A stretch of 64,000 bases of DNA from JAITWN01 sp050486285 (GCA_050486285.1 JBJHCZ010000016.1:1-64000); one strand, 5' to 3'. Positions 23,259 through 35,801 are shown, counted from the first letter of the stretch. Made by a program: numbers and translations. Notes: generated from the sequence alone by a model not told the origin.

Positions 23259-24910
23259 TTGCTGCCTCCTTTTTCGGCATAGTTGCCATAAAAGCCCGAG
23301 GTGATCGGATAGCGCCGGTCGCGACCGAAGGCGCGACGCGAGATACGGACCCCGGGCGGCGCCTGCCGGCGCTTGTATTCATTGCGATTGACCAGGCTCA
23401 CGGCGCGCCTGACCATGTCGCGGTCGTAGCCGGCGCCGACGATCTCCTCCGGGCTCATGTCCTTCTCGACATAGCGCTCGAGGATCGCGTCGAGCAGCGC
23501 ATACGGCGGCAGACTGTCCTCGTCGCGCTGGTCCGGCGCGAGTTCCGCCGACGGCGGCCGCTCGAACACCCGCTCCGGGATCACCGGCGCGATCGCGTTG
23601 CGATGGCGCGCGAGCCGATAGACCAGCGTCTTCGGCACATCCTTGAGCGGCGCGAAGCCGCCGGCCATGTCGCCGTACAGCGTCGCGTAGCCGACCGCGA
23701 GCTCACTCTTGTTGCCGGTCGTCAGCACGATTCTACCGTGCTTGTTCGAAATCGCCATGAGGATCACGCCGCGACAGCGCGCCTGGATGTTCTCCTCGGT
23801 GGAATCCGCCGGCAGGCCGGCGAACAGGTCGCCGAGCATGTCGAGAAAGGCCTGGAACGCGGGCTCGATCGGGATCAGCTGCGAGCGGACACCGAGCGCG
23901 TCGGCCTCGGCGCGCGCGTCCTCGGTGCTCATCGGCGCGGTATAGCGCGACGGCATCATCACGCCGGTGACGCGCTCCGCGCCGAGCGCATCGACCGCGA
24001 CCGCGAGCGTCAGCGCCGAATCGATGCCGCCGGACAGGCCGACCACCGCGCCGCTGAAGCGGTTCTTGTCGACGTAGTCACGCACGCCGAGCACCAGCGC
24101 GCGATAGATCGCCGCCTCGTCGTCCAGTGGCTCGGCCAGCGGCCCCGGCAGCGGGCGCACCGCGCCGTCGTCGTCGATCTCGAAGTCGACCGGGATCAGC
24201 GCCTCCTCCCACGCCGGCGCCCGTTGCGTAACCTCGCCGCGGGCGTCCATGACGAAGGATTCGCCGTCGAAGACCAGCTCGTCCTGGCCGCCGACGGTAT
24301 TCAGATAGACGATCGGGATGCCGGTTGCCGCGATGCGCTGGCGCAGCACCGCCTCGCGCTCGCCGCGCTTGGCGACGTGATAGGGCGAGGCATTGAGGTT
24401 GATCATCAACCGCGCGCCGGCCTCGGCGGCCTGCTCGACGGCGCCCGGCTGCCAGACGTCCTCGCAGATCGTCAGGCCGACGCGGGCGCCGCCGATCGTG
24501 ACGATGCAGGGCTCGCTGCCGGGCGAGAAATAGCGCAGCTCGTCGAACACGCTGTAATTGGGCAGGCGGTGCTTGTGATAGGCGGCGACGACCGCGCCGC
24601 CGCGCAGCAGCACCGCGGCGTTGTGCAGCCGGCCCTCGTGCGGCAAGGGACAACCAAGTACGACATCGATGCCGCTGACCTGGTTGCGGATCAGCATCAG
24701 CGCGCGCGACACCTGGTCGATCAGCGCCGGACGCAGCAGCAGGTCCTCGGGGGGGTAACCGGTCAGCGCCAGTTCGGGAAAGACGACGCAGGCGGCCTGG
24801 TGCCGATCACGCGCGACGGCCGCGGCGTCGATGATGCGCACGGCGTTGCCCTGCACGTCGCCGACCATCAGGTCGAACTGGGCCAGCACGATGCGCAGCC
24901 GGCCGCTCAT
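23255..24910 (-). CDS. nadE: Glutamine-dependent NAD+ synthetase
   Basis: This is a 551-residue two-domain enzyme. The N-terminal nitrilase-type glutaminase (about 1-260) has VFPELALTGYPPEDLL, KHRLPNYSVFDE and the Cys in LTICEDVW. The C-terminal NAD synthase domain (about 280-551) has the ATP pyrophosphatase loop GLSGGIDSALTLA, TTGNKSELAVGY, and ends with FGRDRRYPITSGF. It amidates nicotinate adenine dinucleotide using glutamine nitrogen. I chose ATG 24910 at the start of the nitrilase fold. It is directly coupled to a PII gene, linking NAD synthesis to nitrogen status. Confidence 0.95.
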   Translation of the reverse strand: MSGRLRIVLAQFDLMVGDVQGNAVRIIDAAAVARDRHQAACVVFPELALTGYPPEDLLLRPALIDQVSRALMLIRNQVSGIDVVLGCPLPHEGRLHNAAVLLRGGAVVAAYHKHRLPNYSVFDELRYFSPGSEPCIVTIGGARVGLTICEDVWQPGAVEQAAEAGARLMINLNASPYHVAKRGEREAVLRQRIAATGIPIVYLNTVGGQDELVFDGESFVMDARGEVTQRAPAWEEALIPVDFEIDDDGAVRPLPGPLAEPLDDEAAIYRALVLGVRDYVDKNRFSGAVVGLSGGIDSALTLAVAVDALGAERVTGVMMPSRYTAPMSTEDARAEADALGVRSQLIPIEPAFQAFLDMLGDLFAGLPADSTEENIQARCRGVILMAISNKHGRIVLTTGNKSELAVGYATLYGDMAGGFAPLKDVPKTLVYRLARHRNAIAPVIPERVFERPPSAELAPDQRDEDSLPPYALLDAILERYVEKDMSPEEIVGAGYDRDMVRRAVSLVNRNEYKRRQAPPGVRISRRAFGRDRRYPITSGFYGNYAEKGGSK

Positions 24911-25034
24911 CCGGCCTCCCCGCAGGCAAGGCCGCGGCTGGGCAGGGCGATCGGCGACAGCAGGCAATCAGTGACGGTCATGCGCCCTGCGCGGCCCCGG
25001 CCCGCGGGACGCGCTCCGGCAGCGGGTATCCGGT

Positions 25035-25466
25035 TCAGAACGGGATATCGTCGTCGAGATCGGGCTCGGCCATCGCCTCTTCGCGCGGCGGGGACTGGCG
25101 CTGCTGGCCGCCGTCCCCGGCGCCGCCGCGGCCGTCCAGCATCTGCATATCGTTGGCGACGATCTCGGTCGTGTAGCGGTCCTGGCCGGAGTTCTTGTCC
25201 TGCCACTTGCGGGTGCGCAGGCTGCCCTCGATATAGACCTTCGAGCCCTTCTTCAGGTACTCGCCGGCGATCTCGGCCAAACGGTTGAAGAACACCACGT
25301 TATGCCACTCGGTGCGCTCCTGGCGCTCACCGCTCTGCTTGTCCTTCCACTGCTCGGAGGTCGCGATCGTCACGTTGGCGACCGCGGAGCCGCTCGGCAT
25401 GTAGCGGACTTCCGGGTCCTTGCCCAGATTGCCGATCAGGATGACCTTGTTGACGCCTCTTGCCAT
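25035..25466 (-). CDS. ssb: Single-stranded DNA-binding protein
   Basis: This 143-residue SSB has an N-terminal OB fold (MARGVNKVILIGNLGKDPEVRY, TEWHNVVFFNRLAEIAGEYLKKGSKVYIEG). A Gly/Gln-rich linker follows, and the acidic C-terminal tip DLDDDIPF recruits repair and replication proteins. It acts in replication, recombination and repair. The ribosome site is GGGAGAGGAAC before ATG. The start lies inside the 3' end of the upstream YajR-like gene (31-base overlap), so it may be partly coupled to it. The uvrA, MFS, ssb neighbourhood is common in gammaproteobacteria. Confidence 0.96.
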   Translation of the reverse strand: MARGVNKVILIGNLGKDPEVRYMPSGSAVANVTIATSEQWKDKQSGERQERTEWHNVVFFNRLAEIAGEYLKKGSKVYIEGSLRTRKWQDKNSGQDRYTTEIVANDMQMLDGRGGAGDGGQQRQSPPREEAMAEPDLDDDIPF

Positions 25467-26872
25467 GTTCCTCTCCCGGGAGTGCTTGCCTGAAATTCTG
25501 TCCGCCACGTCCCGACCAGGGACTCGATCCGGTCATAATCCACCGTCCGGCTGTCGACCTTAAGATACGCCACTGCATCCTCGGCCACAACAACGGCCTC
25601 GGCGACGCCGGGCATCGCCAGCAGCTCGCGTTCCCGCGCGGGGGCCTCGGCGGCGTCGAAATCTTCCATGGGAATCATATAGCTGCTGAGATACGGCGGC
25701 GGCGCCATCGAGCGCGCCATGAGTGCCCAGCCGAGCAGGCAAACCAGACAGAATCCGAATGTCCCGCTCAGACCGAAGGCCCCGTACATCGCCCCGCCGG
25801 CGACGCCGCCGACAAAGGCGCCAAGAAACTGGCATGACGAGAAGGCCCCCATCGCGGTGCCCTTGCGGTCCGCCGGCGCGAACTTCGCGAGCAGGGACGG
25901 CAACAGCGCCTCGAGGACATTGAAGGCGATGAAGAACAGCAGCAGCATCAGCACGATGCCGGCCACCGACGACGACAGCAGGATCAGCCCGGCCTCGGCG
26001 GCCGCGAGCATCAGGATCGCCGCGACGAACACCTCCTTCAGCCGGCGGTGCTTCTCGGCGATGACGACCAGTGGCACCATCAGCGTCAGCGAGACGAGCA
26101 GCACCGGCAGGTAAACGAGGCTGTGACGGGCGGTCTCGAGACCGGCGAAATCGCGCAGCGCGAACGGCAGCGCGACGAAGCTTGCGGTCAGTACGCAGTG
26201 CAGCAGGAACACGCCGACATCGAGCCGCAGCAGTTGCGGATCGCGCAGCACGTCGCCGAAGTAACCCGGCACCGTGCCGGTGTCGCGATGCGTGCGCATG
26301 CGCGCCGGGTCCGGCACGGCCAGGTAGAGGATCGCGATGCCGCTGACCGCGAGCACGGCGGTCAGCCAGAAGATGCCGGGCACGCCGATCCAGTGATTCA
26401 GCAGCGGTCCGAGCGCCAGCGCCAGCGCGAACGACAGGCCGATGCTCATGCCGATGATCGCCATCGCGCGGCTGCGGTGCTGCTCGCGCGTCAGGTCGGC
26501 GGCCAGCGCCATCACCGCGGCGGCGATCGCCCCCGCGCCCTGCAGCGCGCGACCGACGATGATCCCGGTGATCGTGTCCGCGGTCGCGGCGACGATGCTG
26601 CCGAGCGCGAAGATCACGAGGCCGGCGGCGATGACCGGCTTGCGGCCGATGCGGTCGGACCACAGCCCGAACGGGATCGCGAGCAGCGCCTGGGTCAGGC
26701 CATAGACGCCGATCGCGAGCCCGATCAGCACCGGCTCGATCTCGCCGAGCGTCTCGGCATACAGCGCGAACACCGGCAGGATCATGAACAGGCCGAGCAT
26801 CCGGAAACAAAAGATGCCGGCCAGCGAGAACGCGGCGCGGCGTTCCTGCGGGGAGATAGCCTGATGGGACAT
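25436..26872 (-). CDS. MFS transporter, YajR-like with C-terminal ferredoxin-like domain
   Basis: This 478-residue protein has 12 membrane helices and MFS motif A between helices 2 and 3 (GLWSDRIGRKP). Motif C-like GPLLNHWIG follows helix 5. After the last helix (FCLVCLLGWALMARSM), residues about 400-460 form a soluble ferredoxin-like domain (ARERELLAMPGVAEAVVVAEDAVAYLKVD), as in E. coli YajR with its YAM domain. It is a proton-driven exporter of unknown substrate. Its 3' end overlaps ssb by 31 bases, and it is divergent from uvrA. Confidence 0.85.
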   Translation of the reverse strand: MSHQAISPQERRAAFSLAGIFCFRMLGLFMILPVFALYAETLGEIEPVLIGLAIGVYGLTQALLAIPFGLWSDRIGRKPVIAAGLVIFALGSIVAATADTITGIIVGRALQGAGAIAAAVMALAADLTREQHRSRAMAIIGMSIGLSFALALALGPLLNHWIGVPGIFWLTAVLAVSGIAILYLAVPDPARMRTHRDTGTVPGYFGDVLRDPQLLRLDVGVFLLHCVLTASFVALPFALRDFAGLETARHSLVYLPVLLVSLTLMVPLVVIAEKHRRLKEVFVAAILMLAAAEAGLILLSSSVAGIVLMLLLFFIAFNVLEALLPSLLAKFAPADRKGTAMGAFSSCQFLGAFVGGVAGGAMYGAFGLSGTFGFCLVCLLGWALMARSMAPPPYLSSYMIPMEDFDAAEAPARERELLAMPGVAEAVVVAEDAVAYLKVDSRTVDYDRIESLVGTWRTEFQASTPGRGTWQEASTRSS

Positions 26873-26879
26873 AGGGCTT

Positions 26880-26909
26880 TTGCGTTATCGGGGGCAAAGC
26901 GGCTATATT
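26880..26909 (+). promoter_or_regulatory. Candidate sigma-70 promoter of uvrA
   Basis: TTGCGT (26880-26885) and TATATT (26904-26909) are separated by 18 bases, 30 bases before the uvrA GTG start. No CTGT-N8-ACAG LexA site is visible in the 66-base gap. Confidence 0.45.
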
Positions 26910-26938
26910 AACAGGTTGCTTTCAACCCGGGGAACAGC

Positions 26939-29818
<2,880 letters not shown>

Positions 29819-29837
29819 GCCGGTAGCGCTTGCCGAC

Positions 29838-31316
29838 ATGAGGCCCGCCTTCCTGTCACGCCCGCTTGCGACGCTGATCCTGGTCCTGTTCCTGACCCAG
29901 AGCACGATCGGCCACGGCATCGTCGACCTGCCGAGCATCGGCGAGGCCACCGAGAGCTATCTGTCGACCGAGCAGGAACAATTCTACGGCGAGGCCTTCA
30001 TGCGCGGCATACGCGCCTCGCTCGACCTCGTCGACGATCCCGAGATCCAGGGCTATATCGAGTCGCTCGGCAACCGCCTCGTCGCCGGCACCGGCATCCG
30101 CGATCGCAACTTCACGTTCTTCGTGATCCGCGACCCGATGATCAACGCCTTCGCCGGTCCCGGCGGCTACATCGGCATCAACAGCGGCCTGATCCTGACC
30201 GCCCATACCGAGGCCGAGCTGGCCTCGGTCGTCGCCCATGAAATCGCCCACGTGACCCAGCGCCACATCGCGCGCGCGGTGGAGGCCGCGTCGAGGATGA
30301 GCGTGCCGGTCACCGCGGCGATCATGGCCGCGATCATCCTCGGCGCGCGCGGCGGCACCCAGGTCGGCGAGGCCGCGATCGCGGCGGCGGCCGCCGGCAG
30401 CATCCAGCAGCAGATCAACTTCACCCGCGCGAACGAGCAGGAGGCCGACCGCATCGGCCTGCAGATCCTCGCCGACACGGGCTTCGAGCCGCGCGCGATG
30501 CCGCGCTTTTTCGAGCGCCTGCAGCAGGCCAGTCAGTTCTACGACAACCTCCAGCTGGAATTCCTGCGCACCCACCCGGTCACGATCTCGCGCATCTCGG
30601 ACACCGGCAACCGCGCCGAGCAGTATCCGGAGATGAGCGAGACCCTGAATCCGAACTATCCGCTGATCCGCGAGAAGGTGCGCATCCGCCAGTACGCGAA
30701 TCCGCGCCGCAGTATCGAGCACTACGAGGCGGCACTGCGCGAGATCGCGGAAGACAGGCAGGAGGCCGCGCGCTACGGCTATGCGCTGGCGCTGGCCGCG
30801 GCGGGAAGGACCGACGAGGCGCGCGAACAGCTGATGCCGCTGGTCGAGCACGAGCCCGAACGCATCCCGTTCCAGATCGCGCTCGCGGAGATCGAGACCG
30901 CCGCCGGAAGGCTGGACCGCGCGCTGGAGATCTATCGCCACAATCTCGCGCTCTTTCCCCACCACCTGCCGCTGACGATACTTTATGTCAGGGCGCTGCT
31001 GGAGGAGCGGCAGGCTGAAACGGCGATCGGCGTCATCAACGACTATCACCGCGCGCGCAGCCCGCGGCCCGAGCTCTACCGCCTGCTGGCGCAGGCGCGC
31101 AATCTCAGGGGCGAGGCCTCACTGGGCCATCAGGCCCTCGCCGAGTATCACCACCTGCTCGGCGAGACGCGGCCCGCGATCGAACAGCTGAACATGGCCT
31201 TGCGCCTGATCGGCGAGGACGAAGGTCATCGGGAAGCCAGGCTGCGCGCGCGCGTGCAGTTGCTCGAGGAAGAATGGAGGCACAAGGCGCGGATCGTCGG
31301 CGAGGCGGCGCAGTGA
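29838..31316 (+). CDS. bepA: M48-family periplasmic metalloprotease / chaperone BepA
   Basis: This 492-residue exported protein has an N-terminal signal (FLSRPLATLILVLFLTQSTIG). An M48 zinc protease domain follows with HEIAH at 134-138 and the third ligand in NEQEADRIGL (about 205). The C-terminal half is made of TPR repeats (RYGYALALAAAGRTDEAREQLMPLVEHEPE, GRLDRALEIYRHNLALFP). BepA (YfgC) degrades stalled LptD and helps outer-membrane protein maturation. I chose ATG 29838, 19 bases after the uvrA stop. The length matches the family. Confidence 0.93.
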   Translation: MRPAFLSRPLATLILVLFLTQSTIGHGIVDLPSIGEATESYLSTEQEQFYGEAFMRGIRASLDLVDDPEIQGYIESLGNRLVAGTGIRDRNFTFFVIRDPMINAFAGPGGYIGINSGLILTAHTEAELASVVAHEIAHVTQRHIARAVEAASRMSVPVTAAIMAAIILGARGGTQVGEAAIAAAAAGSIQQQINFTRANEQEADRIGLQILADTGFEPRAMPRFFERLQQASQFYDNLQLEFLRTHPVTISRISDTGNRAEQYPEMSETLNPNYPLIREKVRIRQYANPRRSIEHYEAALREIAEDRQEAARYGYALALAAAGRTDEAREQLMPLVEHEPERIPFQIALAEIETAAGRLDRALEIYRHNLALFPHHLPLTILYVRALLEERQAETAIGVINDYHRARSPRPELYRLLAQARNLRGEASLGHQALAEYHHLLGETRPAIEQLNMALRLIGEDEGHREARLRARVQLLEEEWRHKARIVGEAAQ

Positions 31317-31340
31317 CCGCGCGACCGGCGGCCGGGAGTC

Positions 31341-34025
31341 TCAGGCGCCGCCGCTGACCTGCTGTTTCAGCGTATCGATGCCGGCAAGCCCGCTCAGACA
31401 CTCGTCGGCGCCGGCGCTGCGGTAGACCTGCTGCTGGTCGCGGCTCGCCGCCGGCGACACGATCACCACCACCGGGACGCGGCGCCCGTCGTCCTCGCCG
31501 CGCTGATGGATCTGCCGGATCGCCTCGGCGCCGAGCAGCTCGCGCGTCTCGTTGTCGACGACGATCAACCGCCAGATGTCACGCCCGGCAGCCGCCAGCG
31601 CCTCTCCGGCATTGGCCGCGAGTACGGCCCGGAAGCCCAGGCGCTCGAGGCGACCGAGCAATTGTTGCTGCCGCTCGCGATCGGCCGACACCACCAGCGC
31701 GTTGTCCTGCTGCTGCCGGCTCGGCGATGCCGCCAGCGCATGGCGGGTCACGAAGCTGTCGCCGCCGTCCCCGGCGACCGCGGCGATGCAGTCGCGGATC
31801 AGATCGCCCCCGACCGGCGCGGTCAGATAGCCCTGGATGCCGGCCTGGCGCACCTCCTCGCCGTCGCCGCGATAACCGGTCGCGGCAATCATGATCATGC
31901 GGGTCTGCGCGATGCGGCGATCGCCACGCAAGGCGTGGGCGAACTGCAGGCCGTTCATGCCGGCGATCTCGCGGTCGAAGATCACGAGATCGTAGGGCCG
32001 CCCGCGTCCGGCGGCGGCGCCGAGTTCGCTCAGCGCCTTCATGCCGTCGGCGATGCAGCGCGCGCGCAGCCCGTAGCCGGCCAGCAGCCCGAGCATCGAT
32101 TCGCAGGCGGCGGCGTCCGGATTGACGACCAGCAATTTCAGGCGGGAAAGATCGCCGGTCGCCGCCTCCTGCGCCGCCGGCTCCGCGCCGCGCCGCTCGA
32201 AGCGGGCGGTGAACCAGAACACGCTGCCGCGGCCGATCTCGCTGCTGACGCCGATCGTGCCGTGCATCATCTCTGCGAGCCGCTTCGAGATCATCAGGCC
32301 GAGCCCCGAGCTGCGGTTGTAGGGCGACGACAGCGACGCCTCCGAATGCGCGAAGATCTCGAAGATGCGCTGCTGTACCGCCGGCGCGATGCCGATGCCG
32401 GTATCCTGGACCTCGAAGCGCAGCGTCGCGTGCCCGGTGGTCTCCTCGACCGACTCGACGCGCAGCACGACCTCGCCCCTGTCGGTGAACTTCAGCGCAT
32501 TATCGAACAGGTTGATCAGCAGCTGGCGCAGCCGGGTCGGATCGCCGCGCAACGAAGTCGGCACCGTGGCAGGGACGACATAGACGAGACCCACCCCCTT
32601 CTCGACGGCCGCGTCGCGAAACATCCGGTAGACGGTATCGACGGTACGGCGCAGATCGAAGTCGATGGATTCGAGCTCGAGCTTGCCGGCCTCGATGCGC
32701 GAGAAGTCGAGCATGTCGTTGATCACGGTGATCAGTGAATTGCCCGACATCCGGATCGCGTCGATGCGCTCGCGCTGCTCCGGAGACAGATCGTCCGCGG
32801 AGAGGATGTTCAGCGAGCCGAGCATCTCGTTGACCGGCGAGCGGATCTCCTGGCTGACATTGGCAATGAACTCGAACTTGTTGCGCGACGATTCCAGCGC
32901 CGCCGCCTGGGCATTGCGCAGGTCGAATTCGGCCTGCTTGCGGCGGGTGATGTCGCGGGCGATCGCGATGAACAGGTGACGTTCCTCGATGCTGACCTCG
33001 CTGATGTCGATCTCCATCGGGAATACCGTACCATCCCGGCGCCGGCCTTCGATCTCGCGGGTCGCGCCGAAGGTCCGCGCGCCGGTGCCGCGCAGGAACT
33101 CCTTCATTGACGCGCGGTGCTCGGACAACCACGGCTCAGGAATCAGCAGCGCAAGGTCCTGGCCGACGCACTCGGCGGCCGGAGTGCCGAAGATACGCTC
33201 GCCGGCCGGATTGCAGCTTTCGATCATGCCTTCCTCGCCGAAGGTGATGATCGCGTCCATTGCATGATCGAGCACGGCATGGATGCGGCGCTCGCTGTCG
33301 ACCAGCTCCTCGGCCTTCTGACGGGCGCGATTCAGCGCGGCCTGCTTTTCCGAATAGAGCATCGCGAGCTTGCGCGACATCGTGTTGAAGGCGTTCGCGG
33401 TCTGTGCCAGCTCGTCATGACCGGCGACCGCGAGCTGATAGCCGATATCGCCGGAGGCGATGCGGCGGGTCGCGTCCTTGAGACGGGTCAGCTGGCGCGC
33501 GAAGTAGTTGCCGAGCATCAGCGAGAACAGGATCGAAAGCCCGAGGCCGATCACCGCTATCGTCGCCATCTCTCGACGCGCGGCGGCCATGATGTCGCTG
33601 ACCTCGGCGGTCGCCAGGCCGATTTCGATGTGACCGAGAACGAAGCCGTCGGCGCGGATCTCGGCGGAGACATCATAGATGCCGTCGCTGACGTCCTCGA
33701 ACAGGAAATCCTCGATGAAGGGGCGCGCCAGTACCGCCGGCTCGCCGGCTGCGGCGAGCGTGCGCTCCTCCACGATCACGCGGATGTAAACGATGTCAGG
33801 CTGCGCGAGCACCTCGCCGATCGTTGCCTCGAGGGCCTCGATGTCGGCCACCGCGACCGGCGGCCCGAGCGTCGACGCGAGTATCGACGCCGTCGACGAC
33901 GCGCGATTCGACAGCTCGACCTCGTTGGAGATACGAAGGAAATTCAGGCTGCTCCAGACCAGGATCACCATCAGCAGGATCTGGATGCTGACCAGTCCGA
34001 GAACGATTTTCAGCCGAAAGGACAT
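31341..34025 (-). CDS. Degenerate hybrid histidine kinase (BarA-like architecture)
   Basis: An 894-residue membrane protein: TM helix (5-30), periplasmic sensor (about 31-155), TM helix (156-176), HAMP (177-232), PAS (about 245-365), HisKA (380-450), HATPase (495-612), and two receiver-like domains (628-752, 774-890). The H-box reads FIANVSQEIRSPVN, so the phosphorylatable His is Gln392. N, G1, F and G2 boxes of the ATPase look intact. Receiver 1 keeps D684 but has NPD in the acidic pocket and Ala at the conserved Lys (YLTAPV). Receiver 2 keeps D824 but lacks the Lys. It probably cannot autophosphorylate in cis and may act as a pseudokinase or partner of another kinase. Confidence 0.88.
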   Translation of the reverse strand: MSFRLKIVLGLVSIQILLMVILVWSSLNFLRISNEVELSNRASSTASILASTLGPPVAVADIEALEATIGEVLAQPDIVYIRVIVEERTLAAAGEPAVLARPFIEDFLFEDVSDGIYDVSAEIRADGFVLGHIEIGLATAEVSDIMAAARREMATIAVIGLGLSILFSLMLGNYFARQLTRLKDATRRIASGDIGYQLAVAGHDELAQTANAFNTMSRKLAMLYSEKQAALNRARQKAEELVDSERRIHAVLDHAMDAIITFGEEGMIESCNPAGERIFGTPAAECVGQDLALLIPEPWLSEHRASMKEFLRGTGARTFGATREIEGRRRDGTVFPMEIDISEVSIEERHLFIAIARDITRRKQAEFDLRNAQAAALESSRNKFEFIANVSQEIRSPVNEMLGSLNILSADDLSPEQRERIDAIRMSGNSLITVINDMLDFSRIEAGKLELESIDFDLRRTVDTVYRMFRDAAVEKGVGLVYVVPATVPTSLRGDPTRLRQLLINLFDNALKFTDRGEVVLRVESVEETTGHATLRFEVQDTGIGIAPAVQQRIFEIFAHSEASLSSPYNRSSGLGLMISKRLAEMMHGTIGVSSEIGRGSVFWFTARFERRGAEPAAQEAATGDLSRLKLLVVNPDAAACESMLGLLAGYGLRARCIADGMKALSELGAAAGRGRPYDLVIFDREIAGMNGLQFAHALRGDRRIAQTRMIMIAATGYRGDGEEVRQAGIQGYLTAPVGGDLIRDCIAAVAGDGGDSFVTRHALAASPSRQQQDNALVVSADRERQQQLLGRLERLGFRAVLAANAGEALAAAGRDIWRLIVVDNETRELLGAEAIRQIHQRGEDDGRRVPVVVIVSPAASRDQQQVYRSAGADECLSGLAGIDTLKQQVSGGA

Positions 34026-34174
34026 GCAGGAAGCGTTCGATGGTCGGCCCGGCTAGCGACGTGGCGGAGATACCGCCCGGCCCCGTCCCGCCGAGCGTCA
34101 GGGCGATACTGTAGTGCCCCCCCTGCCGGAATGCAACCGCCGCCCGGGCGGGGCGGACGTCGCTCCCCGCTATC

Positions 34175-34546
34175 TCAGCCGCCCGGACCCGGCAGATTCT
34201 GCTCGCGGAGGATGAGTTCGATCTCCTGGATGGTCACCGGCGAGATCCCGGAAAACTCGAGGCCCATCCGGTACAACCCCTCCTCGCCCTCGGGACGAAC
34301 CCACAGGCTGCGGCAGCGCAGGTGGAAGGTCTTGACGCTGCCGTCCCCCTGCAGGCTCTCGATCGCGAGCCTGACGTGGTTTCCGAGCGGAATGGTCTCG
34401 CTACTCACGACCGCCATGCCACTGACGCTGAGGTCCATGACGCGGCCGAGGAAGACCGACTTGTCCTGGTCGTAGACGGCCAGGAACCGATCGATGCGCC
34501 AGCGCGGGTGCATGCGATCTTCGCGTTTCTTTTTCAATCCGAACAT
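34175..34546 (-). CDS. PilZ-domain protein
   Basis: This 123-residue soluble protein consists of little but a PilZ domain. An Arg-rich N-terminal motif is seen as HPRWRIDRFLAVY, followed by VMDLSVSGMAVVS, the (D/N)xSxxG motif that binds cyclic-di-GMP, and a closing YRMGLEFSGIS. It would act as a c-di-GMP receptor or adaptor for motility or exopolysaccharide control. It ends about 150 bases from the start of the hybrid kinase gene in the same direction. A GC-rich palindrome (CCGCCCGGGCGG) near 34140 lies between them. Confidence 0.88.
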   Translation of the reverse strand: MFGLKKKREDRMHPRWRIDRFLAVYDQDKSVFLGRVMDLSVSGMAVVSSETIPLGNHVRLAIESLQGDGSVKTFHLRCRSLWVRPEGEEGLYRMGLEFSGISPVTIQEIELILREQNLPGPGG

Positions 34547-34655
34547 GGTGTCGCGGTCGCCGCCTGTCAGGGCCCGCTACGGGGCCGGCGAAGACATTAT
34601 CGGCGCGGCGCCGGAACTCTTGATCCGGCGCGGGTCGCCGCCCGGCGCGACGCCC

Positions 34656-35801
34656 TCAATGCAGCACGCGCACCCCGATGCCGTGAAAATCGCTCTCGGG
34701 ATTGCCTTTCGCCGGCTCGATCAGGCGCACCAGCCGGCGCTCCCGGATGTCGACGACCGAGAAGCCCGGCGTCGTGCCGACCGCGACGTGCGGCGCCGAT
34801 TTCGGGTGGGGACCGCGCAGGCTGAAGAACGCATAACGCGAATCCGGCGACATCGCGATGATGTCCGGGGTCTCGCCGATGTCGTCGATCTCCCCGACGA
34901 TCGCGAGCGTGTCCGGATCGATGATGATGCCGTCGTCGCTGACGCGGTTGATCATCCAGATCTCGCGGCCGTCCGGCGTGGTCCAGACGCCATGGGCGTC
35001 ATGGCCGCGGCTCGTGCTCTCGTGCACGACCTCGAAGGTGGCGGTGTCGATCGCATACCAGACGCCGACCTCCTTGTCGCCGCCGTTGACCAGCATGCGG
35101 CGGCCGTCCGGCGTCAGCGCGGTGCCGCAGTTGACCGACAATTCATCGGGCGGAAACGCCTTCCTGACCGTGAAGCTGCCGGTGTCGACGATGACCAGGC
35201 CGCCGTGATGCAGCCCCGGCCCGAGCGTGACGAAGGCGAAACGGCTGTCGGGCGTGTATTCATGGCAGATCGGCGCGGTCTCGGGGAAGCGGTCGCCCAG
35301 GGCCTTGACGACCGGATCCTCGGCGACGACCAGCGTGCGGCCGATCGTGAAGGTCTCGGCCTCGAGATCGAGGACGATCTCGACGAGCTTGCCGTCGCGC
35401 GGCTGGTCCGCCGCGCCGATGACATCGGCGATGACGAGGCCGTCGTCCGGCGTCACGCCGGCCATATGGGTGCGCGGACCCGTCTTGATGATATCGAGCA
35501 CCTCGCGATCCGCGGTGCGCACGACGGCGACGTCGCCGGAACCGAGGTTTGCGATGAAGGCGTAGGCATGGTCCGAGGTGAAATCGATCATGTGGGGTAC
35601 GCGCGCGCCATGCGCGCCGAGATCGATGCGGTCGACCTCGTTGAGCCCGCTGTCGTAGATATGGACGATGTGGGTGCCCTGGTCGATCGCCCAGATCTCG
35701 TAGTCCTTGAAGGCCAGCGCCGCCGCCGGCGCGGCCAGCAGCGCCAGCGCGAGGACGGTCGACAGCCACGTCTGCGGCCGTTGTTTATGGTGCGGAATCA
35801 T
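34656..35801 (-). CDS. Secreted YncE-like beta-propeller protein
   Basis: This 381-residue protein has a signal peptide (WLSTVLALALLAAPAAALA). Repeated beta-propeller blades follow (HIVHIYDSGLNEVDRIDLG, DHAYAFIANLGSGDVAVVRTADREVLDIIKTG, LTPDGRRMLVNGGDKEVGVWYAIDTATFEVV, MSPDSRYAFFSLRG). The pattern resembles YncE / cytochrome-cd1-type quinoprotein-like propellers, but I see no catalytic residues or heme site. The location would be periplasmic. Function unknown; binding of a ligand or partner is likely for the fold. Confidence 0.72.
   Translation of the reverse strand: MIPHHKQRPQTWLSTVLALALLAAPAAALAFKDYEIWAIDQGTHIVHIYDSGLNEVDRIDLGAHGARVPHMIDFTSDHAYAFIANLGSGDVAVVRTADREVLDIIKTGPRTHMAGVTPDDGLVIADVIGAADQPRDGKLVEIVLDLEAETFTIGRTLVVAEDPVVKALGDRFPETAPICHEYTPDSRFAFVTLGPGLHHGGLVIVDTGSFTVRKAFPPDELSVNCGTALTPDGRRMLVNGGDKEVGVWYAIDTATFEVVHESTSRGHDAHGVWTTPDGREIWMINRVSDDGIIIDPDTLAIVGEIDDIGETPDIIAMSPDSRYAFFSLRGPHPKSAPHVAVGTTPGFSVVDIRERRLVRLIEPAKGNPESDFHGIGVRVLH

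Noticed and set aside
26873..26938. LexA (SOS) box upstream of uvrA
   Set aside because: No CTGT-N8-ACAG pattern is present; only CTATATTAACAG, which is too short.
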